A stretch of 64,000 bases of DNA from Planctomycetaceae bacterium (GCA_020426505.1 JAGQPX010000027.1:1-64000), one strand, 5' to 3'; positions 1-10,201 are shown, counted from the first letter of the stretch. Notes: generated by a model not told the origin, from the letters alone. Translations and numbers: made by a program.

Positions 1-2900
1 TGATGATGTCGACCCACAACATCTTCAGCCCCGCGAATGGACAGCCGATCATCACGCCCTCACAGGACATCGTGATGGGATGCGCGTACACCACGCTTAA
101 GCGTGCAGGACAGCCGGGCGAAGGCATGGTCTTTGCCTCGGTGCGTGAGATGATGATGGCGTATGCACACGGTCGCCTGTCGAAGCACGCGATCATCAAG
201 CTGCGGTTGCCGTCTGATCGTCGAGTAAAAGGCGAAGGAGCGGAAGGATACAAGTCGGGGAACGTCATCGAAACGACGGTCGGCCGCGTCATGTTCAACG
301 ACATCCTCCCCAAGAGCATGTCGTTCTACAACCTGGGGATGAAGAGCCGCGATTTGTCGAATGTCATCTCCGACTGCTACCTCGAACTCGGCCGAGCGCA
401 TACAATCAAACTTCTGGATGACATGAAGAAACTCGGCTTCCATGAGTCAACCAGAAGTGGCCTGTCCTTCGCGACGAGTGACCTTGTCACCGCACCGAAC
501 AAAGAAAAGGAAATCGCCGCCGCTGAGTCGAAGGTTCTCAAGCAGCAGAAACTCTTCGAGCGCGGAGTCATCACGAACAAGGAACGCTACGAGAACGTTC
601 TCGATACATGGACGCACTGCCGCGAGTTGATCACCAAGTCGATGATGGAGGAACTGGAAAGCGATCTCCGCAATGACGGAGCGTATGTGAATCCGATCTT
701 CCTCATGTCGGACTCGGGTGCCCGAGGTGGTGTCGAGCAGATTCGACAGCTTGCCGGTATGCGGGGACTGATGGCCAAGCCGAGCGGTGAAATCATCGAG
801 ACCCCGATCAAGGCAAACTTCCGTGAAGGGCTATCGGTGCTTGAGTACTTCAGCTCAACACACGGTGCCCGGAAAGGACTGGCCGATACGGCTCTTAAAA
901 CGGCCGACTCGGGATACCTCACGCGTAAACTGGCGGATATCTGTCAGAACGTCGTCGTGACGATGGAAGACTGTGGCACGACCAAGGGTGTGACTCGTGG
1001 TGTTCTGTATCGTGGCGAAAAGGTCGAAGTCAGCTTGGCGGACGCTATCCGTGGCCGCGTCAGCCGGCAGAACATTGTCAATCCGATTACTGACGAAGTC
1101 ATCGTCAGCGAGGACGAGTTGATCACTGTCGAAATTGCCCGCAAGATCGAAGACATGGGTCTGGAGCGTATTCAAGTGCGTTCCCCCATGGCCTGCGAGG
1201 CCGAGTTGGGCATCTGCCGCCGCTGTTACGGGATGGACCTGTCGACAGGTGCTCACGTCGAGGAAGGACTTGCGGTCGGCATTATTGCTGCACAGTCGAT
1301 CGGCGAACCGGGCACTCAGTTAACGATGCGGACGTTCCATATCGGGGGCACCGCCCACCGTGACGTCGAGCAGAGTGACATCAAGTCCAAGAAGGCCGGA
1401 CGGGTGAGATTCGCCCGCGTGCGAAGTGTGGTGAATGCTGACGGTCACAACGTTGTGCTGACCCGGAACGGCGAGATCATCCTCTTGGACCCGAAGGAAC
1501 GTGAACTCGAAAAGTACACAATTCCGAACGGTGCGGTGCTGATGGTTAAAGAGGACGACGAAGTCACCGAAGGCCAGACGCTTTGTCAGTGGGACCCGCA
1601 TGCCGTTCCCATCCTCGCCGAAGTGGGGGGCAAGGTCCGGTACGAAGACTTGATCGAGGGACGTTCGATGAAGTCAGAAACCGATCCGAGTGGTCACACG
1701 CGTCGAACCGTCATCGAGCATCGTGGTGAACTCCATCCGCAGATCATTGTCGAAGATGGTGCCGGCAAGATCCTCGACTACTATTACCTGCCCGAACGGG
1801 CCAGTGTCGAAGTTCTCGATGGAGCCCAAATCGCTGCCGGCTCCGTACTGGCAAAGAACCCACGAGAATCCGCAGGGACGCAGGATATCACAGGCGGTCT
1901 GCCTCGCGTGACTGAACTGTTCGAAGCCCGCAAGCCCAAGGACCCGGCCATCATCGCGGAGATCGACGGCGAGGTGGAGATCCTTCAGGAAAAGAAACGC
2001 GGCAAACGAGTGATTGTCGTGCATGGCCCCGATGGCACGGATGTTGAACACGTAGTGCCTCACAACAAACAGCTGATGGTGCACTCGGGCGACCCTGTGA
2101 CGGCCGGCGAGGCGCTTGTCCGTGGGCCGCTGGTTCCACACGACATCTTGCGTGTCAGCGGCGAAGAGGCAGTGCATCAGTACCTGCTTCATGAGATTCA
2201 GAATGTCTACCGCGCCCAACGGGTCGACATCGACGACAAGCACATCGAGATCGTTGTCGCTCAAATGCTTCGCAAGATTCGGGTCGATGACGTCGGTGAC
2301 ACCGATCTGCTGCCGGGCATTGTGATCGATAAATTCGATTTCCGACGCATCAACACGCAGTTGCAGGACTGTGTGAAGGTCACTGATCCGGGCGATACAG
2401 AGTTCCAGGACGGCGATGTCGTTGCCATCTCAACGATCGAAGAGGTGAATGCAGCGATTGAAGCGGAAGGGGGAACACCGGTGAGTTTCACCAAGCCCCG
2501 ACCGGCAACCGGCAGCACGCAATTGTTGGGGATCACCAAGGCAGCCGTGCAGAGTGACAGCTTCATCTCTGCCGCGAGCTTCCAGGAAACGACCAAGGTC
2601 CTCACAGAGGCAGCACTTGCAGGCAAAGTCGACGGATTGCGTGGACTCAAGGAGAACGTAATCCTCGGTCACCTGATCCCCGCAGGCACCGGCTTCCGTT
2701 CGCACCAGAACTCAGATGTCCGTATTCGTCCGGAAGCCCTGATGGAGCAGAAGGCCGAACGTGACCGAATCCTCGCAGCCCGCCGCGAATTATTGAGTGA
2801 ATCGCAACAGGAAATGATGCTTGATGACGGTAACGGAATGAGCGACCCGACGGTCCCCGCCCGGCGGTCTCCGCTGGCAGACCTCACGGCAGATGATTAA
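1..2900 (+). CDS. rpoC: DNA-directed RNA polymerase beta' subunit (5'-truncated by window edge)
   Basis: Catalytic large subunit of RNA polymerase. The reading frame is open from base 3 and the first codons match the internal family stretch S-x-N-ILSPANGxPII-PSQD, so the N-terminal third (clamp, active-site NADFDGD loop) lies outside the window. What remains, about 965 residues, includes the bridge helix/trigger loop region (SDSGARGG near 240, [17 protein letters not shown] near 260, [23 protein letters not shown] near 295), the second zinc-site cysteines (CGTTKG near 322, [13 protein letters not shown] near 400) and the [20 protein letters not shown] block. It precedes rpsL as in the usual rpoBC-str arrangement. 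Identification is certain; the true start is not visible. Confidence 0.98.
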   Translation, partial: MMSTHNIFSPANGQPIITPSQDIVMGCAYTTLKRAGQPGEGMVFASVREMMMAYAHGRLSKHAIIKLRLPSDRRVKGEGAEGYKSGNVIETTVGRVMFNDILPKSMSFYNLGMKSRDLSNVISDCYLELGRAHTIKLLDDMKKLGFHESTRSGLSFATSDLVTAPNKEKEIAAAESKVLKQQKLFERGVITNKERYENVLDTWTHCRELITKSMMEELESDLRNDGAYVNPIFLMSDSGARGGVEQIRQLAGMRGLMAKPSGEIIETPIKANFREGLSVLEYFSSTHGARKGLADTALKTADSGYLTRKLADICQNVVVTMEDCGTTKGVTRGVLYRGEKVEVSLADAIRGRVSRQNIVNPITDEVIVSEDELITVEIARKIEDMGLERIQVRSPMACEAELGICRRCYGMDLSTGAHVEEGLAVGIIAAQSIGEPGTQLTMRTFHIGGTAHRDVEQSDIKSKKAGRVRFARVRSVVNADGHNVVLTRNGEIILLDPKERELEKYTIPNGAVLMVKEDDEVTEGQTLCQWDPHAVPILAEVGGKVRYEDLIEGRSMKSETDPSGHTRRTVIEHRGELHPQIIVEDGAGKILDYYYLPERASVEVLDGAQIAAGSVLAKNPRESAGTQDITGGLPRVTELFEARKPKDPAIIAEIDGEVEILQEKKRGKRVIVVHGPDGTDVEHVVPHNKQLMVHSGDPVTAGEALVRGPLVPHDILRVSGEEAVHQYLLHEIQNVYRAQRVDIDDKHIEIVVAQMLRKIRVDDVGDTDLLPGIVIDKFDFRRINTQLQDCVKVTDPGDTEFQDGDVVAISTIEEVNAAIEAEGGTPVSFTKPRPATGSTQLLGITKAAVQSDSFISAASFQETTKVLTEAALAGKVDGLRGLKENVILGHLIPAGTGFRSHQNSDVRIRPEALMEQKAERDRILAARRELLSESQQEMMLDDGNGMSDPTVPARRSPLADLTADD

Positions 2901-2978
2901 TTGCGAACCCAGTGACAACAACATCAGCCTATTGAGACATAAGTCTGTTGTCGCGATCAGGATTTGCCGTCGCGAATC

Positions 2979-3007
2979 TTGACGTTGTCTCTCAGCACGA
3001 TTAGAGT
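2979..3007 (+). promoter_or_regulatory. sigma70-like promoter of the str operon (rpsL-rpsG)
   Basis: TTGACG at 2979-2984 and TAGAGT at 3002-3007 are separated by exactly 17 bases, about 60 bases before the rpsL start, in the 167-base gap after rpoC. A 7-base inverted repeat (2914-2920 with 2946-2952) lies just upstream and could end rpoC transcription weakly, but it lacks a T tract. Assignment is by consensus and position only. Confidence 0.6.
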
Positions 3008-3067
3008 CTTGAATTCGATGCATCGCGAGAAGCATCGTCGTTACTTCGCAGAATTCCCGAATGATCC

Positions 3068-3442
3068 ATGCCGACAATCAACCAACTTGTCCGGAAACCA
3101 AGACGGACACCTAAAACGAAAAGTAAGACCCCCTTGTTGGAAGGGTGCCCTCAGAAGCGTGGTGTCTGTCTTCAGGTGAAGACCATGACCCCCAAGAAGC
3201 CGAACTCGGCTTTGCGGAAAGTGGCTCGTGTGCGGTTGTCGAACGGGAAGGAAGTCACGGCCTACATTCCGGGTGAAGGGCACAACTTGCAGGAGCACTC
3301 GATTGTGCTCGTGCGTGGCGGACGAGTCCGCGACCTTCCTGGTGTGCGATACAAGATCGTGCGAGGCGTACTTGATACCCTGGCGGTCGATGGGCGACGA
3401 CAGGCACGCAGCCGTTATGGAGCCAAGCGACCCAAGACGTAA
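3068..3442 (+). CDS. rpsL: 30S ribosomal protein S12
   Basis: S12 shapes the decoding centre of the small subunit and is the main target site of streptomycin resistance mutations. The 124-residue product has the family start [12 protein letters not shown], the loop [12 protein letters not shown] with both lysines 43/44 intact, and [10 protein letters not shown]. At position 88, where E. coli S12 has Lys in GGRVKDLPG, this protein reads GGRVRDLPG. The length equals E. coli S12, so numbering is direct and codon 88 is CGC at 3329-3331. rpsG follows after 82 bases in the same operon. Confidence 0.98.
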   Translation: MPTINQLVRKPRRTPKTKSKTPLLEGCPQKRGVCLQVKTMTPKKPNSALRKVARVRLSNGKEVTAYIPGEGHNLQEHSIVLVRGGRVRDLPGVRYKIVRGVLDTLAVDGRRQARSRYGAKRPKT

Positions 3443-3524
3443 GAGCCGCGGTTGGCACGAACGTCGTTGGACTTTGAAAGAATCGTCGTGCAACTGATGG
3501 TTGCACCAGAGTGAAACAGGAACG

Positions 3525-3998
3525 ATGGGAAAGAATTTCACAGCCAGTCGAACCCAGCTGCGACCCGATGCCCGTTACGGGTCGGTGCTCGCGTCGAAGT
3601 TCATCAATTGCCTGATGCATGACGGCAAAAAGAGCATTGCCCAACGGGCGTTCTACGAAGCCCTCGATCAGGTCGCGAAGCGGGTTCCCGACACGCCCCC
3701 GATCGAGGTCTTCAAGCAGGCTGTCGAAAACGTCAAGCCGTCCATTGAGGTTCGCTCGAAGCGGGTTGGTGGTGCGACTTACCAGGTCCCGACTCCGGTC
3801 AATGCGAAGCGCCAGCAGACGCTCGCAATTCGCTGGATCCTGGCTGCGGTACGTGCCAAGTCAGGTCGCCCGGTCGCCCTGAGTCTCGCGGACGAATTCA
3901 CCAGTGCATTCAAACGTGAAGGGACCGCGATGACAACTCGCGAGAACGTGCATCGCATGGCAGAAGCAAACAAAGCATTCGCCCACTTCGCGTGGTAA
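3525..3998 (+). CDS. rpsG: 30S ribosomal protein S7
   Basis: S7 nucleates assembly of the 16S rRNA 3' domain and lines the E site. The ATG at 3525 preceded by ACAGGA is preferred over an upstream in-frame TTG; it gives 157 residues, the normal S7 length. Family blocks seen: [20 protein letters not shown] (about 20-39), [24 protein letters not shown], and the C-terminal [19 protein letters not shown] strong terminator begins about 30 bases after the stop, so the rpsL-rpsG unit ends here and does not run efficiently into fusA. Confidence 0.98.
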   Translation: MGKNFTASRTQLRPDARYGSVLASKFINCLMHDGKKSIAQRAFYEALDQVAKRVPDTPPIEVFKQAVENVKPSIEVRSKRVGGATYQVPTPVNAKRQQTLAIRWILAAVRAKSGRPVALSLADEFTSAFKREGTAMTTRENVHRMAEANKAFAHFAW

Positions 3999-4030
3999 GC
4001 CCAGACGGGCAATATTCGAACATCTCGACG

Positions 4031-4068
4031 ACCCGGCTACTCTTGCGAGAAGCCGGGTTGTTGTTTTT
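4031..4068 (+). terminator. intrinsic terminator after rpsG
   Basis: An 8-bp perfect stem, ACCCGGCT (4031-4038) with AGCCGGGT (4051-4058), encloses a 12-base loop and is followed directly by TGTTGTTTTT. It sits 32 bases after the rpsG stop. This is the clearest intrinsic terminator in the first half of the window. Confidence 0.85.
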
Positions 4069-4084
4069 GAAATCGTTGATGGTG

Positions 4085-4282
4085 ATGGGAACGCAAAAAG
4101 GACGATTCGTAGCGAAAGCAGTTCCCGGAATCGGGTGGCGGGTCTGGAATCGTCAGACACGGAAATGGTGGGGGAACTTCTTTCACGAATCTCCGGAAGC
4201 GCTACTTCAAGAACTGAACGGGGACAAACGACCAGAAGTGCTTACGAAACTTAGCAGGCAGTCATTCACTCACACTCAATAA
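4085..4282 (+). CDS. small Trp-rich hypothetical protein between rpsG and fusA
   Basis: No family recognised. The ORF is open from further upstream, but the earlier part overlaps the rpsG terminator, so an ATG at 4085 (or 4079) is the likely start, giving about 65 residues. The product is basic and aromatic, with the segment [19 protein letters not shown] around residues 13-31 followed by a helical tail rich in Leu and Arg; no signal peptide is seen. It ends 58 bases before fusA on the same strand. There is no good ribosome-binding site. The protein-like composition and placement support a real gene, but this remains unproven. Confidence 0.45.
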   Translation: MGTQKGRFVAKAVPGIGWRVWNRQTRKWWGNFFHESPEALLQELNGDKRPEVLTKLSRQSFTHTQ

Positions 4283-4320
4283 CAAGAACGAAACAGAGAA
4301 GCGATTGCCCGCTTCTTGTT
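4281..4320 (+). promoter_or_regulatory. alternative hairpins in the fusA leader
   Basis: AACAAGAA at 4281-4288 can pair with TTCTTGTT at 4313-4320 (8 bp). GAAGCG at 4298-4303 can pair with CGCTTC at 4310-4315 (6 bp, 6-base loop). The two stems share bases 4313-4315 and so compete. They end 20 bases before the fusA ATG. Whether they regulate translation is inference. Confidence 0.3.
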
Positions 4321-4340
4321 CCAATCAGCACGGTCATCTA

Positions 4341-6425
4341 ATGCCAACACCGATTGACAAGCTACGTAACATCGGAATCGTCGCCCACATTGATGCAGGC
4401 AAGACGACGACGACGGAACGCATTCTCTACTACACCGGCGCATCCCATAAGATCGGCGAGGTCGACGAGGGAACGACCCAGACGGACTTCGACGCGGAGG
4501 AGGCTCAGCGGGGGATCACGATCTATTCCGCCGCCGTCACTTGTCATTGGCGGGAATGCCGCATCAACATTATCGACACGCCGGGACACGTCGATTTCAC
4601 AGCTGAGGTGCAGCGTTCGCTGCGGGTTCTGGACGGTGCAACCGTAATCTTCAGTGCTGTCGAAGGTGTTGAGGCACAAAGTGAGACGGTGTGGCGACAG
4701 GCGGATGAGTACGGCGTCCCACGGATTTGCTTTATCAACAAGATGGACCGCATGGGCGCTGACTTTGAGCGAACCTTGAAACAGATCGAGACGAGACTTC
4801 AGGCGTCACCGGTGCCAATTACGATCCCGATGGGAGCCGGATCGCCGCCAACCCCGGGAGCTTTCGAAGGGGTCATCGATCTGATTGAGATGAAGGCACT
4901 TTACTTTGACGCGGAATCGAAGGGGCAGAACTTCGACGTAAAGGAGATCCCGGACCAGTTCTCCGAATATGCCAACAAGTGGCGGGGGAAACTGATCGAC
5001 GCTGTTTCGCTGCTTGATGATGAAATCATGGCGGCGTACCTCGAAGGAGAGGAGATCCCGGTCAATCGCATTCACCACACGTTGAGGCAGGCAACGATCA
5101 CCGGTCAGTTGCAACCATTGTTCACGGGCAGCTCTCTGGATTACTGCGGCGTGCAGCCCTTGCTCGATGGCGTTACCCGGTATCTGCCAAGCCCGGTCGA
5201 TCGACCGCCTGTGGAGGGTGTGCACCCACATCCCAAGAAGGACAACCGCGAGATTCGCAAGCCCGATGCCTCGGAACCGTTTTGCGGCCTCGTCTTCAAG
5301 ATCGTCGCCGATCAACACTCCGACCTTGCGTTCGTGCGTGTCTATTCCGGAGTCCTCAAGAGCGGGTCGCGGATGCTCAACCCGCGAACCGACAAGAAGG
5401 AACTGATCAGCCAGTTGTGGCACATCCAGGCGGATCAACGGGAGAAGCTGGAGGCAGATTCCGTCGAAGCAGGCGACATTGTCGGCGTGATTGGCCTGAA
5501 GGACTCGGTCACCGGCGACACGCTCTGCGATCAGAAGAAGCCGATCATTCTGGAGCGAATTACTTTCCCGGAGACGGTCATCTCGATGGCGGCGGAGCCG
5601 GATTCCTCCGCTGAAAAAAAGAAACTTGATGATGCACTCAAACGTTTGGCCAAGCAGGATCCAACCTTCAGTGTCCGTGAAAGCGACGAAACCGGACAGA
5701 CGATCATCAGCGGAATGGGAGAACTGCACCTCGAAGTGCTGAGGAATCGACTGGAACGCGACTTCAAACTGAAGATGCGAGTCCACAAACCTCGTGTGAG
5801 CTATCGGGAAACGATCACGAAAGCCGCTGAGGTCGAAGGGGAATTCTCAAGGACGAAGGACGGGGAGACTCAGTCCGCGAAAGTCTCCGTCCGGGTCGAG
5901 CCCTATGAGGGCGATGAGGCGATTTCCGTTCAGAACAAGATCAAACCGGGGTCGATTCCGGCTGAGATGATGAAAGTGCTCTCACAGTCGGTGGAAGAGT
6001 CGGCTCAGTCGGGCGGCAAGTATGGCTTCCCGCTCATGAAGGTGCGGTTTGTGATTAAGGAGGCCAAGATCAAAGAGGGAGAGACCACCGAAGACACGGT
6101 CCGAGCGGCCGCCTCTCAGGCAGTGATGAAGGCGGTCGATGCGGCTGAGGTCGGGTTGCTTCAACCCATCATGAAGCTGGAAGTTGTCACTCCGAGCGAG
6201 TTCGTGGGCAACATTCAGGCAGACTTGAACGTGCGACATGCCATGATTTTCGGCAGCGAACCAAGGGGAGATTTGACGGTGATCAGCGCCGAAGCCCCGC
6301 TGGCGAACATGTTTGGCTACTCGAATCAGGTGCGGAGCCTGTCTCAGGGACGAGCATCCTACTCGATGGAGCCGCTGAAGTACGATTTGGCCCCGCCGTC
6401 CGTGCTGGACGACATGATGGGATGA
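4341..6425 (+). CDS. fusA: elongation factor G (non-canonical, spdEFG-like)
   Basis: GTPase that drives translocation on the ribosome. ATG 4341 gives 694 residues, the usual EF-G length, starting [20 protein letters not shown]; an upstream in-frame start would add 12 unrelated residues. G1 is [13 protein letters not shown] (about 15-27), G3 is DTPGHVDF, G4 is NKMD, and the C-terminal domains IV-V are complete ([13 protein letters not shown], then [20 protein letters not shown]). The switch I region reads [20 protein letters not shown] rather than the classical TMDWMEQEQERGITITSAA type, as in the spd subfamilies known from spirochaetes, planctomycetes and deltaproteobacteria. tuf does not follow it. 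The subfamily call is from memory of the motifs. Confidence 0.95.
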   Translation: MPTPIDKLRNIGIVAHIDAGKTTTTERILYYTGASHKIGEVDEGTTQTDFDAEEAQRGITIYSAAVTCHWRECRINIIDTPGHVDFTAEVQRSLRVLDGATVIFSAVEGVEAQSETVWRQADEYGVPRICFINKMDRMGADFERTLKQIETRLQASPVPITIPMGAGSPPTPGAFEGVIDLIEMKALYFDAESKGQNFDVKEIPDQFSEYANKWRGKLIDAVSLLDDEIMAAYLEGEEIPVNRIHHTLRQATITGQLQPLFTGSSLDYCGVQPLLDGVTRYLPSPVDRPPVEGVHPHPKKDNREIRKPDASEPFCGLVFKIVADQHSDLAFVRVYSGVLKSGSRMLNPRTDKKELISQLWHIQADQREKLEADSVEAGDIVGVIGLKDSVTGDTLCDQKKPIILERITFPETVISMAAEPDSSAEKKKLDDALKRLAKQDPTFSVRESDETGQTIISGMGELHLEVLRNRLERDFKLKMRVHKPRVSYRETITKAAEVEGEFSRTKDGETQSAKVSVRVEPYEGDEAISVQNKIKPGSIPAEMMKVLSQSVEESAQSGGKYGFPLMKVRFVIKEAKIKEGETTEDTVRAAASQAVMKAVDAAEVGLLQPIMKLEVVTPSEFVGNIQADLNVRHAMIFGSEPRGDLTVISAEAPLANMFGYSNQVRSLSQGRASYSMEPLKYDLAPPSVLDDMMG

Positions 6426-6517
6426 GTCGAACTACTCGAACGGGGTAAGTTCCGCGTCCCCCGCTCAGGCCGGGGATCGAAGTTTAACTCTTTCCAACGA
6501 AACTACTTCGCAATTCG

Positions 6518-6546
6518 TTGACATCATCGCGGGGGCATATTACGAT
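6518..6546 (+). promoter_or_regulatory. strong sigma70-like promoter of the S10 operon
   Basis: A consensus TTGACA at 6518-6523 and TACGAT at 6541-6546 are separated by 17 bases. The resulting leader of about 70 bases before rpsJ contains a small hairpin (GGACGG 6570-6575 with CCGTCC 6580-6585). It lies in the 197-base gap after fusA and explains independent transcription of the ribosomal cluster. Confidence 0.75.
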
Positions 6547-6622
6547 CGTCGACTTTCCCGTCGAAAGCCGGACGGATTGCCGTCCAACGGTTTGTATAAC
6601 TTGTTTGTGTGAGGATATTTGA

Positions 6623-6943
6623 GTGTCCGGACTTGGGGAGCGAATACGCATCCGCATGGAAGCCTACGATCACAGCGTGCTGGATCAGTCGGCCACTGAC
6701 ATCGTCGACACGGCGAAGCGAACCGGTGCGGTTGTGCACGGTCCGATTCCCCTGCCGACAAGAATTGAGCGGTACACCGTTCTGCGGAGTCCACACATTG
6801 ACAAAAAGTCGCGAGAACAGTTCGAGATTCGGACACACAAGCGACTCATTGACATTATGCAGCCCACTGGTAAAACGATCGATGCTTTGAACAAGCTGTC
6901 GTTGCCGGCTGGAGTCGATATCAAGATCAAAGCGTCCGCCTAG
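6623..6943 (+). CDS. rpsJ: 30S ribosomal protein S10
   Basis: S10 is part of the 30S head and, in many bacteria, pairs with NusB in antitermination. The GTG at 6623 lies 8 bases after GAGG and gives 106 residues. Family features are [47 protein letters not shown], and [17 protein letters not shown]. It is the first gene of the S10 cluster, with its own promoter. The following gap of 214 bases before rplC is unusually long for this operon. Confidence 0.97.
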   Translation: MSGLGERIRIRMEAYDHSVLDQSATDIVDTAKRTGAVVHGPIPLPTRIERYTVLRSPHIDKKSREQFEIRTHKRLIDIMQPTGKTIDALNKLSLPAGVDIKIKASA

Positions 6944-7098
6944 CGACGTGTGATCAGGGAGTTGGCGGCATTCGACTTGGCCATCGGCCGGTTGGTCGCA
7001 TGTCAGGGCGGGTTCCTGGCAACGATGGCAGAACATCACTGGCGGGAATTGGGTTTCGTCCTGCTGGAGATTGCCGCAAGCGAGAAATGGACAGTCAG

Positions 7099-7119
7099 CG
7101 TGCATCAACTCGGTGCACG
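7099..7119 (+). promoter_or_regulatory. hairpin in the rpsJ-rplC spacer
   Basis: CGTGCA (7099-7104) pairs with TGCACG (7114-7119) around a 9-base loop, about 40 bases before the rplC start. The 214-base rpsJ-rplC spacer otherwise holds only an ORF of 86 codons (6950-7210) that overruns the rplC start and resembles no protein, so the spacer is probably untranslated. Confidence 0.3.
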
Positions 7120-7157
7120 TCACCCGAATAGAGAACTTGTCAGAAACGGGACGTACG

Positions 7158-7892
7158 ATGACAGTCGGATTGTTGGGCCGAAAAGTCGGCATGACGCAGG
7201 TTTACGATGAAAGCGGGAAGTTGATTTCCGTCACAATCATCGAGGCCGGTCCGTGCACTGTTCTCCAGGTTCGCACTGCTGAGCGCGATGGGTATGAAGC
7301 TGTGCAAATCGGATTTGACGACAAGTTGAGCCAAAAGGACCAGGAACGTTCGCCTGACAAGCGGAACCGAAACCGTGCCTCACGTTCCGAGCGGGGGCAT
7401 GTTGTCGCATTGAGTAGTAAGCGGCAGAAGTCTCGCCAGGAGGCGGGTGTTGAGCAATTGGCCAAAGCCGACTGCGAGCCAAAGCGGTTCATCCGGGAGT
7501 TTCGGACGGACGGCGAAGATCACGGGTGTGAAGTTGGCCAGGAGTTGACATTGGAGTTGCTGGCCGAGGTGTCCCATGTGGATGTCGTTGGGGCGAGCAA
7601 GGGACGTGGATGGGCCGGCGTGATGAAGCGTCATAACTTTTCCGGCCAACGGGCAAGCCACGGTGTCAAGCGGGTCCATCGGCATGGTGGTTCAATCGGC
7701 ATGAGCGCTGATCCATCCCGCGTCCTCAAGGGAACGCGAATGGGAGGACGCTATGGCAACTCTCGGGTGACCGTCCGTCACCTGAAAGTAGTCCGTGTTG
7801 ACCCGGAGAACAACATGTTGCTCGTGCACGGTGCAGTTCCCGGCCCGAATGGATCGTACGTACAAATTCGCAAAACGAACAAAGTTGGCTGA
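7158..7892 (+). CDS. rplC: 50S ribosomal protein L3
   Basis: L3 starts 50S assembly and reaches towards the peptidyl transferase centre. The ATG at 7158 begins MTVGLLGRKVGMTQVYDE, the standard L3 N-terminus, and gives 244 residues against roughly 205-215 in most bacteria. The surplus is a charged insert at about residues 55-95, between YEAVQIGFDDK and CEPKRFIREFR, rich in Arg, Ser, Gln and Lys. The C-terminal half is conventional (SKGRGWAGVMKRHNF, GSIGMSADPSRVLKGTRMGGRYG). rplD follows closely. Confidence 0.97.
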   Translation: MTVGLLGRKVGMTQVYDESGKLISVTIIEAGPCTVLQVRTAERDGYEAVQIGFDDKLSQKDQERSPDKRNRNRASRSERGHVVALSSKRQKSRQEAGVEQLAKADCEPKRFIREFRTDGEDHGCEVGQELTLELLAEVSHVDVVGASKGRGWAGVMKRHNFSGQRASHGVKRVHRHGGSIGMSADPSRVLKGTRMGGRYGNSRVTVRHLKVVRVDPENNMLLVHGAVPGPNGSYVQIRKTNKVG

Positions 7893-7919
7893 CCTTGTGA
7901 TGAGGATGTGGTGGTAGAG

Positions 7920-8552
7920 ATGGTTTCGGCTCCTTTGAAGAATGCGTCAGGCACGGACATCGGCTCTTACGAGTTCGATCCGGCTGATTTGGCCCCCGGC
8001 ATCAACAAGCAGTTGCTTCATGATGTCGTCGTGATGTACGAGGCCAACAAACGGGCAGGCACAGTCAAGACAAAGTCTCGCGGGATGGTCTCTGGAAGCA
8101 CCAAGAAGTTGTATCGCCAGAAGGGGACAGGCCGTGCCCGCGCGGGTAATCGTCGTACTCCCGTGCGTGTCGGTGGTGGTCACGCGTTCGGCAAGACCCC
8201 GAAAGACTGGAGTTACCGGCTGCCCAAGCAGGCAATTCGTCTCGCAACCCGGATGGCCCTGCTCAGCAAGTTTCAGGACGACGAGGCGATCGTTCTCGAC
8301 GCCCTCGCTGTTGACGCTCCGAAGACTCGGGTCATTGCCGACATGCTCGGTTCGTTGGGCGTTGGTAGGGAGAGCTGCCTGTTGACTGTTCGCGAGAATG
8401 ATCCGGTCGTCTGGCGGTCGGGGCGGAACATCGAATCGTTGTGGGTGTCACCGGCGGCCGAGTTGAACGCGTACAAGTTGCTGCACCAGAAAAGGCTGAT
8501 TGTGACGAAGGAAGCGATCGACTTCCTGCGTGGACTGGGCCAAGGTGCCTGA
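7920..8552 (+). CDS. rplD: 50S ribosomal protein L4
   Basis: L4 lines the peptide exit tunnel and in some bacteria represses its own operon. ATG 7920 gives [11 protein letters not shown], the typical N-terminus, and 210 residues; a GTG at 7911 or 7908 is closer to the GAGG at 7902-7905 and would add 3-4 residues. The tunnel loop is recognisable as [26 protein letters not shown] followed by [22 protein letters not shown]. It sits 27 bases after rplC and 20 bases before rplW. Confidence 0.97.
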   Translation: MVSAPLKNASGTDIGSYEFDPADLAPGINKQLLHDVVVMYEANKRAGTVKTKSRGMVSGSTKKLYRQKGTGRARAGNRRTPVRVGGGHAFGKTPKDWSYRLPKQAIRLATRMALLSKFQDDEAIVLDALAVDAPKTRVIADMLGSLGVGRESCLLTVRENDPVVWRSGRNIESLWVSPAAELNAYKLLHQKRLIVTKEAIDFLRGLGQGA

Positions 8553-8572
8553 TAAGAGATTCGGTGATTGAA

Positions 8573-8881
8573 ATGGCAGGCGAAAACAATTCAGGACTGA
8601 CACTCGACGCTCATCAGGTCGTTTTGCGACCACTGGTGACGGAGAAAGGGACGCACACTTCGGAGCGTCTCAATCAGTATCCTTTTGAGGTTCACCCACA
8701 AGCTTCGAAGACCGACATCAAGCATGCGGTTGAAGAGCTGTGGAACGTTCGCGTCATCAAGGTTCGTACCCAGAACCGGAAGGGCAAGCCTCGTCGCCAT
8801 CGTATGAGTCGGGGGTATCGGCGAGACTGGAAGAAGGCGATTGTCGAGTTGCACGATGACGATCGCATTGCGTTCTTCTAG
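8573..8881 (+). CDS. rplW: 50S ribosomal protein L23
   Basis: L23 sits at the tunnel exit and docks trigger factor and SRP. ATG 8573 gives 102 residues, a normal length; a longer frame upstream overlaps rplD and is rejected. Family features: VVLRPLVTEKGTHTSE at about 15-30, YPFEVHPQASKTDIKHAVEELWNVRVIKVRT, and a basic C-terminal half. It is in the S10 order between rplD and rplB. Confidence 0.96.
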   Translation: MAGENNSGLTLDAHQVVLRPLVTEKGTHTSERLNQYPFEVHPQASKTDIKHAVEELWNVRVIKVRTQNRKGKPRRHRMSRGYRRDWKKAIVELHDDDRIAFF

Positions 8882-8940
8882 GCCGGACGAGGAACGGTAA
8901 GGTTCATTGACTGAGAAAAGCTGACAGCCGAGAGCTGACC

Positions 8941-9798
8941 ATGGGAATTCGACATTACAAACCGACAAGCGCCGGTCGCCGGGGAGCGAGTGTCGGTGAT
9001 TTTGCGGAAATCACCGATCGAAATAAGCGACCCGAAAAATCGCTGACCAAGCGTGCCAAGAAAACCGGTGGACGCAACAACCAGGGGAAGGTCACTGCTC
9101 GCCATCGGGGCGGCGGTCACAAGCGGTTGTATCGAATCATCGACTTCAAGCGGAACAAAGACGGCATTCCAGCAAAAGTGCTGGGCGTCGAATACGACCC
9201 GAATCGTTCGGCTCGGATCGCACTTGTCGAGTACGAGGATGGTGAGAAGCGATACATCCTCGCCCCGCAGGGGCTTAATGTGGGTGACACGATCTACAGC
9301 GGCGACGGAGTCGAGCCGAAGGTCGGCAATTGCATGCCACTCTCCAGCGTTCCTCCCGGGACAGTCATTCACAACATTGAGATGCAACCCGGCCGCGGAG
9401 CTCAGCTCTGCCGGAGTGCGGGAACCTCAGCGGTCATGAATGCCCGTGAGGCCAAATGGGCTCAGATTACATTGCCCTCCGGCGAAGTTCGTCGACTGCC
9501 AAGCAGCTGCCGGGCGACAATCGGAGCGATCGGTAACTCGGAGCATCAGGGAATCGTCCTCGGAAAAGCAGGCCGTAAGCGCTGGATGGGTCGACGCCCA
9601 CACGTGCGTGGCACTGCGATGAATCCCGTTGCTCACCCGATGGGGGGTGGTGAAGGTCGAAACTCAGGTGGACGCCATCCGTGTAGCCCAACGGGCAAGC
9701 TGTCCAAGGGTGGATCGACGCGGAAACGGAGAAAGTCCTCATCGGCTGCCATCGTTCGTCGCCGAAAGTCACGCCGATACGGTCAATTGAAAACGTAG
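8941..9798 (+). CDS. rplB: 50S ribosomal protein L2
   Basis: L2 is a primary 23S rRNA binder needed for subunit joining and peptidyl transfer. The 285-residue product starts [21 protein letters not shown] and contains [39 protein letters not shown], and the conserved C-terminal [16 protein letters not shown], the loop that carries the essential histidine in the family. The basic tail ends in [13 protein letters not shown]. Order and spacing match the S10 operon. Confidence 0.98.
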   Translation: MGIRHYKPTSAGRRGASVGDFAEITDRNKRPEKSLTKRAKKTGGRNNQGKVTARHRGGGHKRLYRIIDFKRNKDGIPAKVLGVEYDPNRSARIALVEYEDGEKRYILAPQGLNVGDTIYSGDGVEPKVGNCMPLSSVPPGTVIHNIEMQPGRGAQLCRSAGTSAVMNAREAKWAQITLPSGEVRRLPSSCRATIGAIGNSEHQGIVLGKAGRKRWMGRRPHVRGTAMNPVAHPMGGGEGRNSGGRHPCSPTGKLSKGGSTRKRRKSSSAAIVRRRKSRRYGQLKT

Positions 9799-9852
9799 TG
9801 GGTTCATTCAAGATTCGTCTGCCCCTGATGGGGTGTTGAAGATAGGTGTTAG

Positions 9853-10122
9853 ATGTCACGGTCAACCAAAAAAGGACCATTTGTCGACGAGAAGCTCCTG
9901 AAGAAGATCGCTCGCCTGGATGCCGAGGGTCGCAAGGAGTCGATCAAGACCTGGGCGCGGGCGTCAACGATCTCGCCTGAGTTCATTGGCCACACGTTTC
10001 TCGTCCACAATGGACGGACGCATATCAATGTCTACGTGACGGAAGAGATGGTCGGACATAAGTTGGGTGAATTTTCGCCGACACGGACTTTTCGAGGGCA
10101 CGGGGCCAAGGGGAATCGCTGA
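9853..10122 (+). CDS. rpsS: 30S ribosomal protein S19
   Basis: S19 binds 16S rRNA in the 30S head near the A site. The product has 89 residues beginning [19 protein letters not shown] and containing [43 protein letters not shown]. Length and motifs are standard. It lies between rplB and rplV, as usual. Confidence 0.97.
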   Translation: MSRSTKKGPFVDEKLLKKIARLDAEGRKESIKTWARASTISPEFIGHTFLVHNGRTHINVYVTEEMVGHKLGEFSPTRTFRGHGAKGNR

Positions 10123-10201
10123 AGATCGGCCGGCTTGGCGTTCGCCAGGGTCCGTTTCAAAAGTATCAGTTGTTGAGTGGCGATAGTGCAGGGTTCAAGA
10201 G

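Noticed and set aside
4806-5786. 326-codon open frame on - opposite fusA
   Set aside because: Lies wholly antisense to a well-conserved gene in GC-rich DNA and has no recognisable domain; a shadow frame.
6950-7210. 86-codon ORF in the rpsJ-rplC spacer
   Set aside because: Overruns the rplC start by 53 bases, no homology recognised, poor start context; treated as leader RNA.
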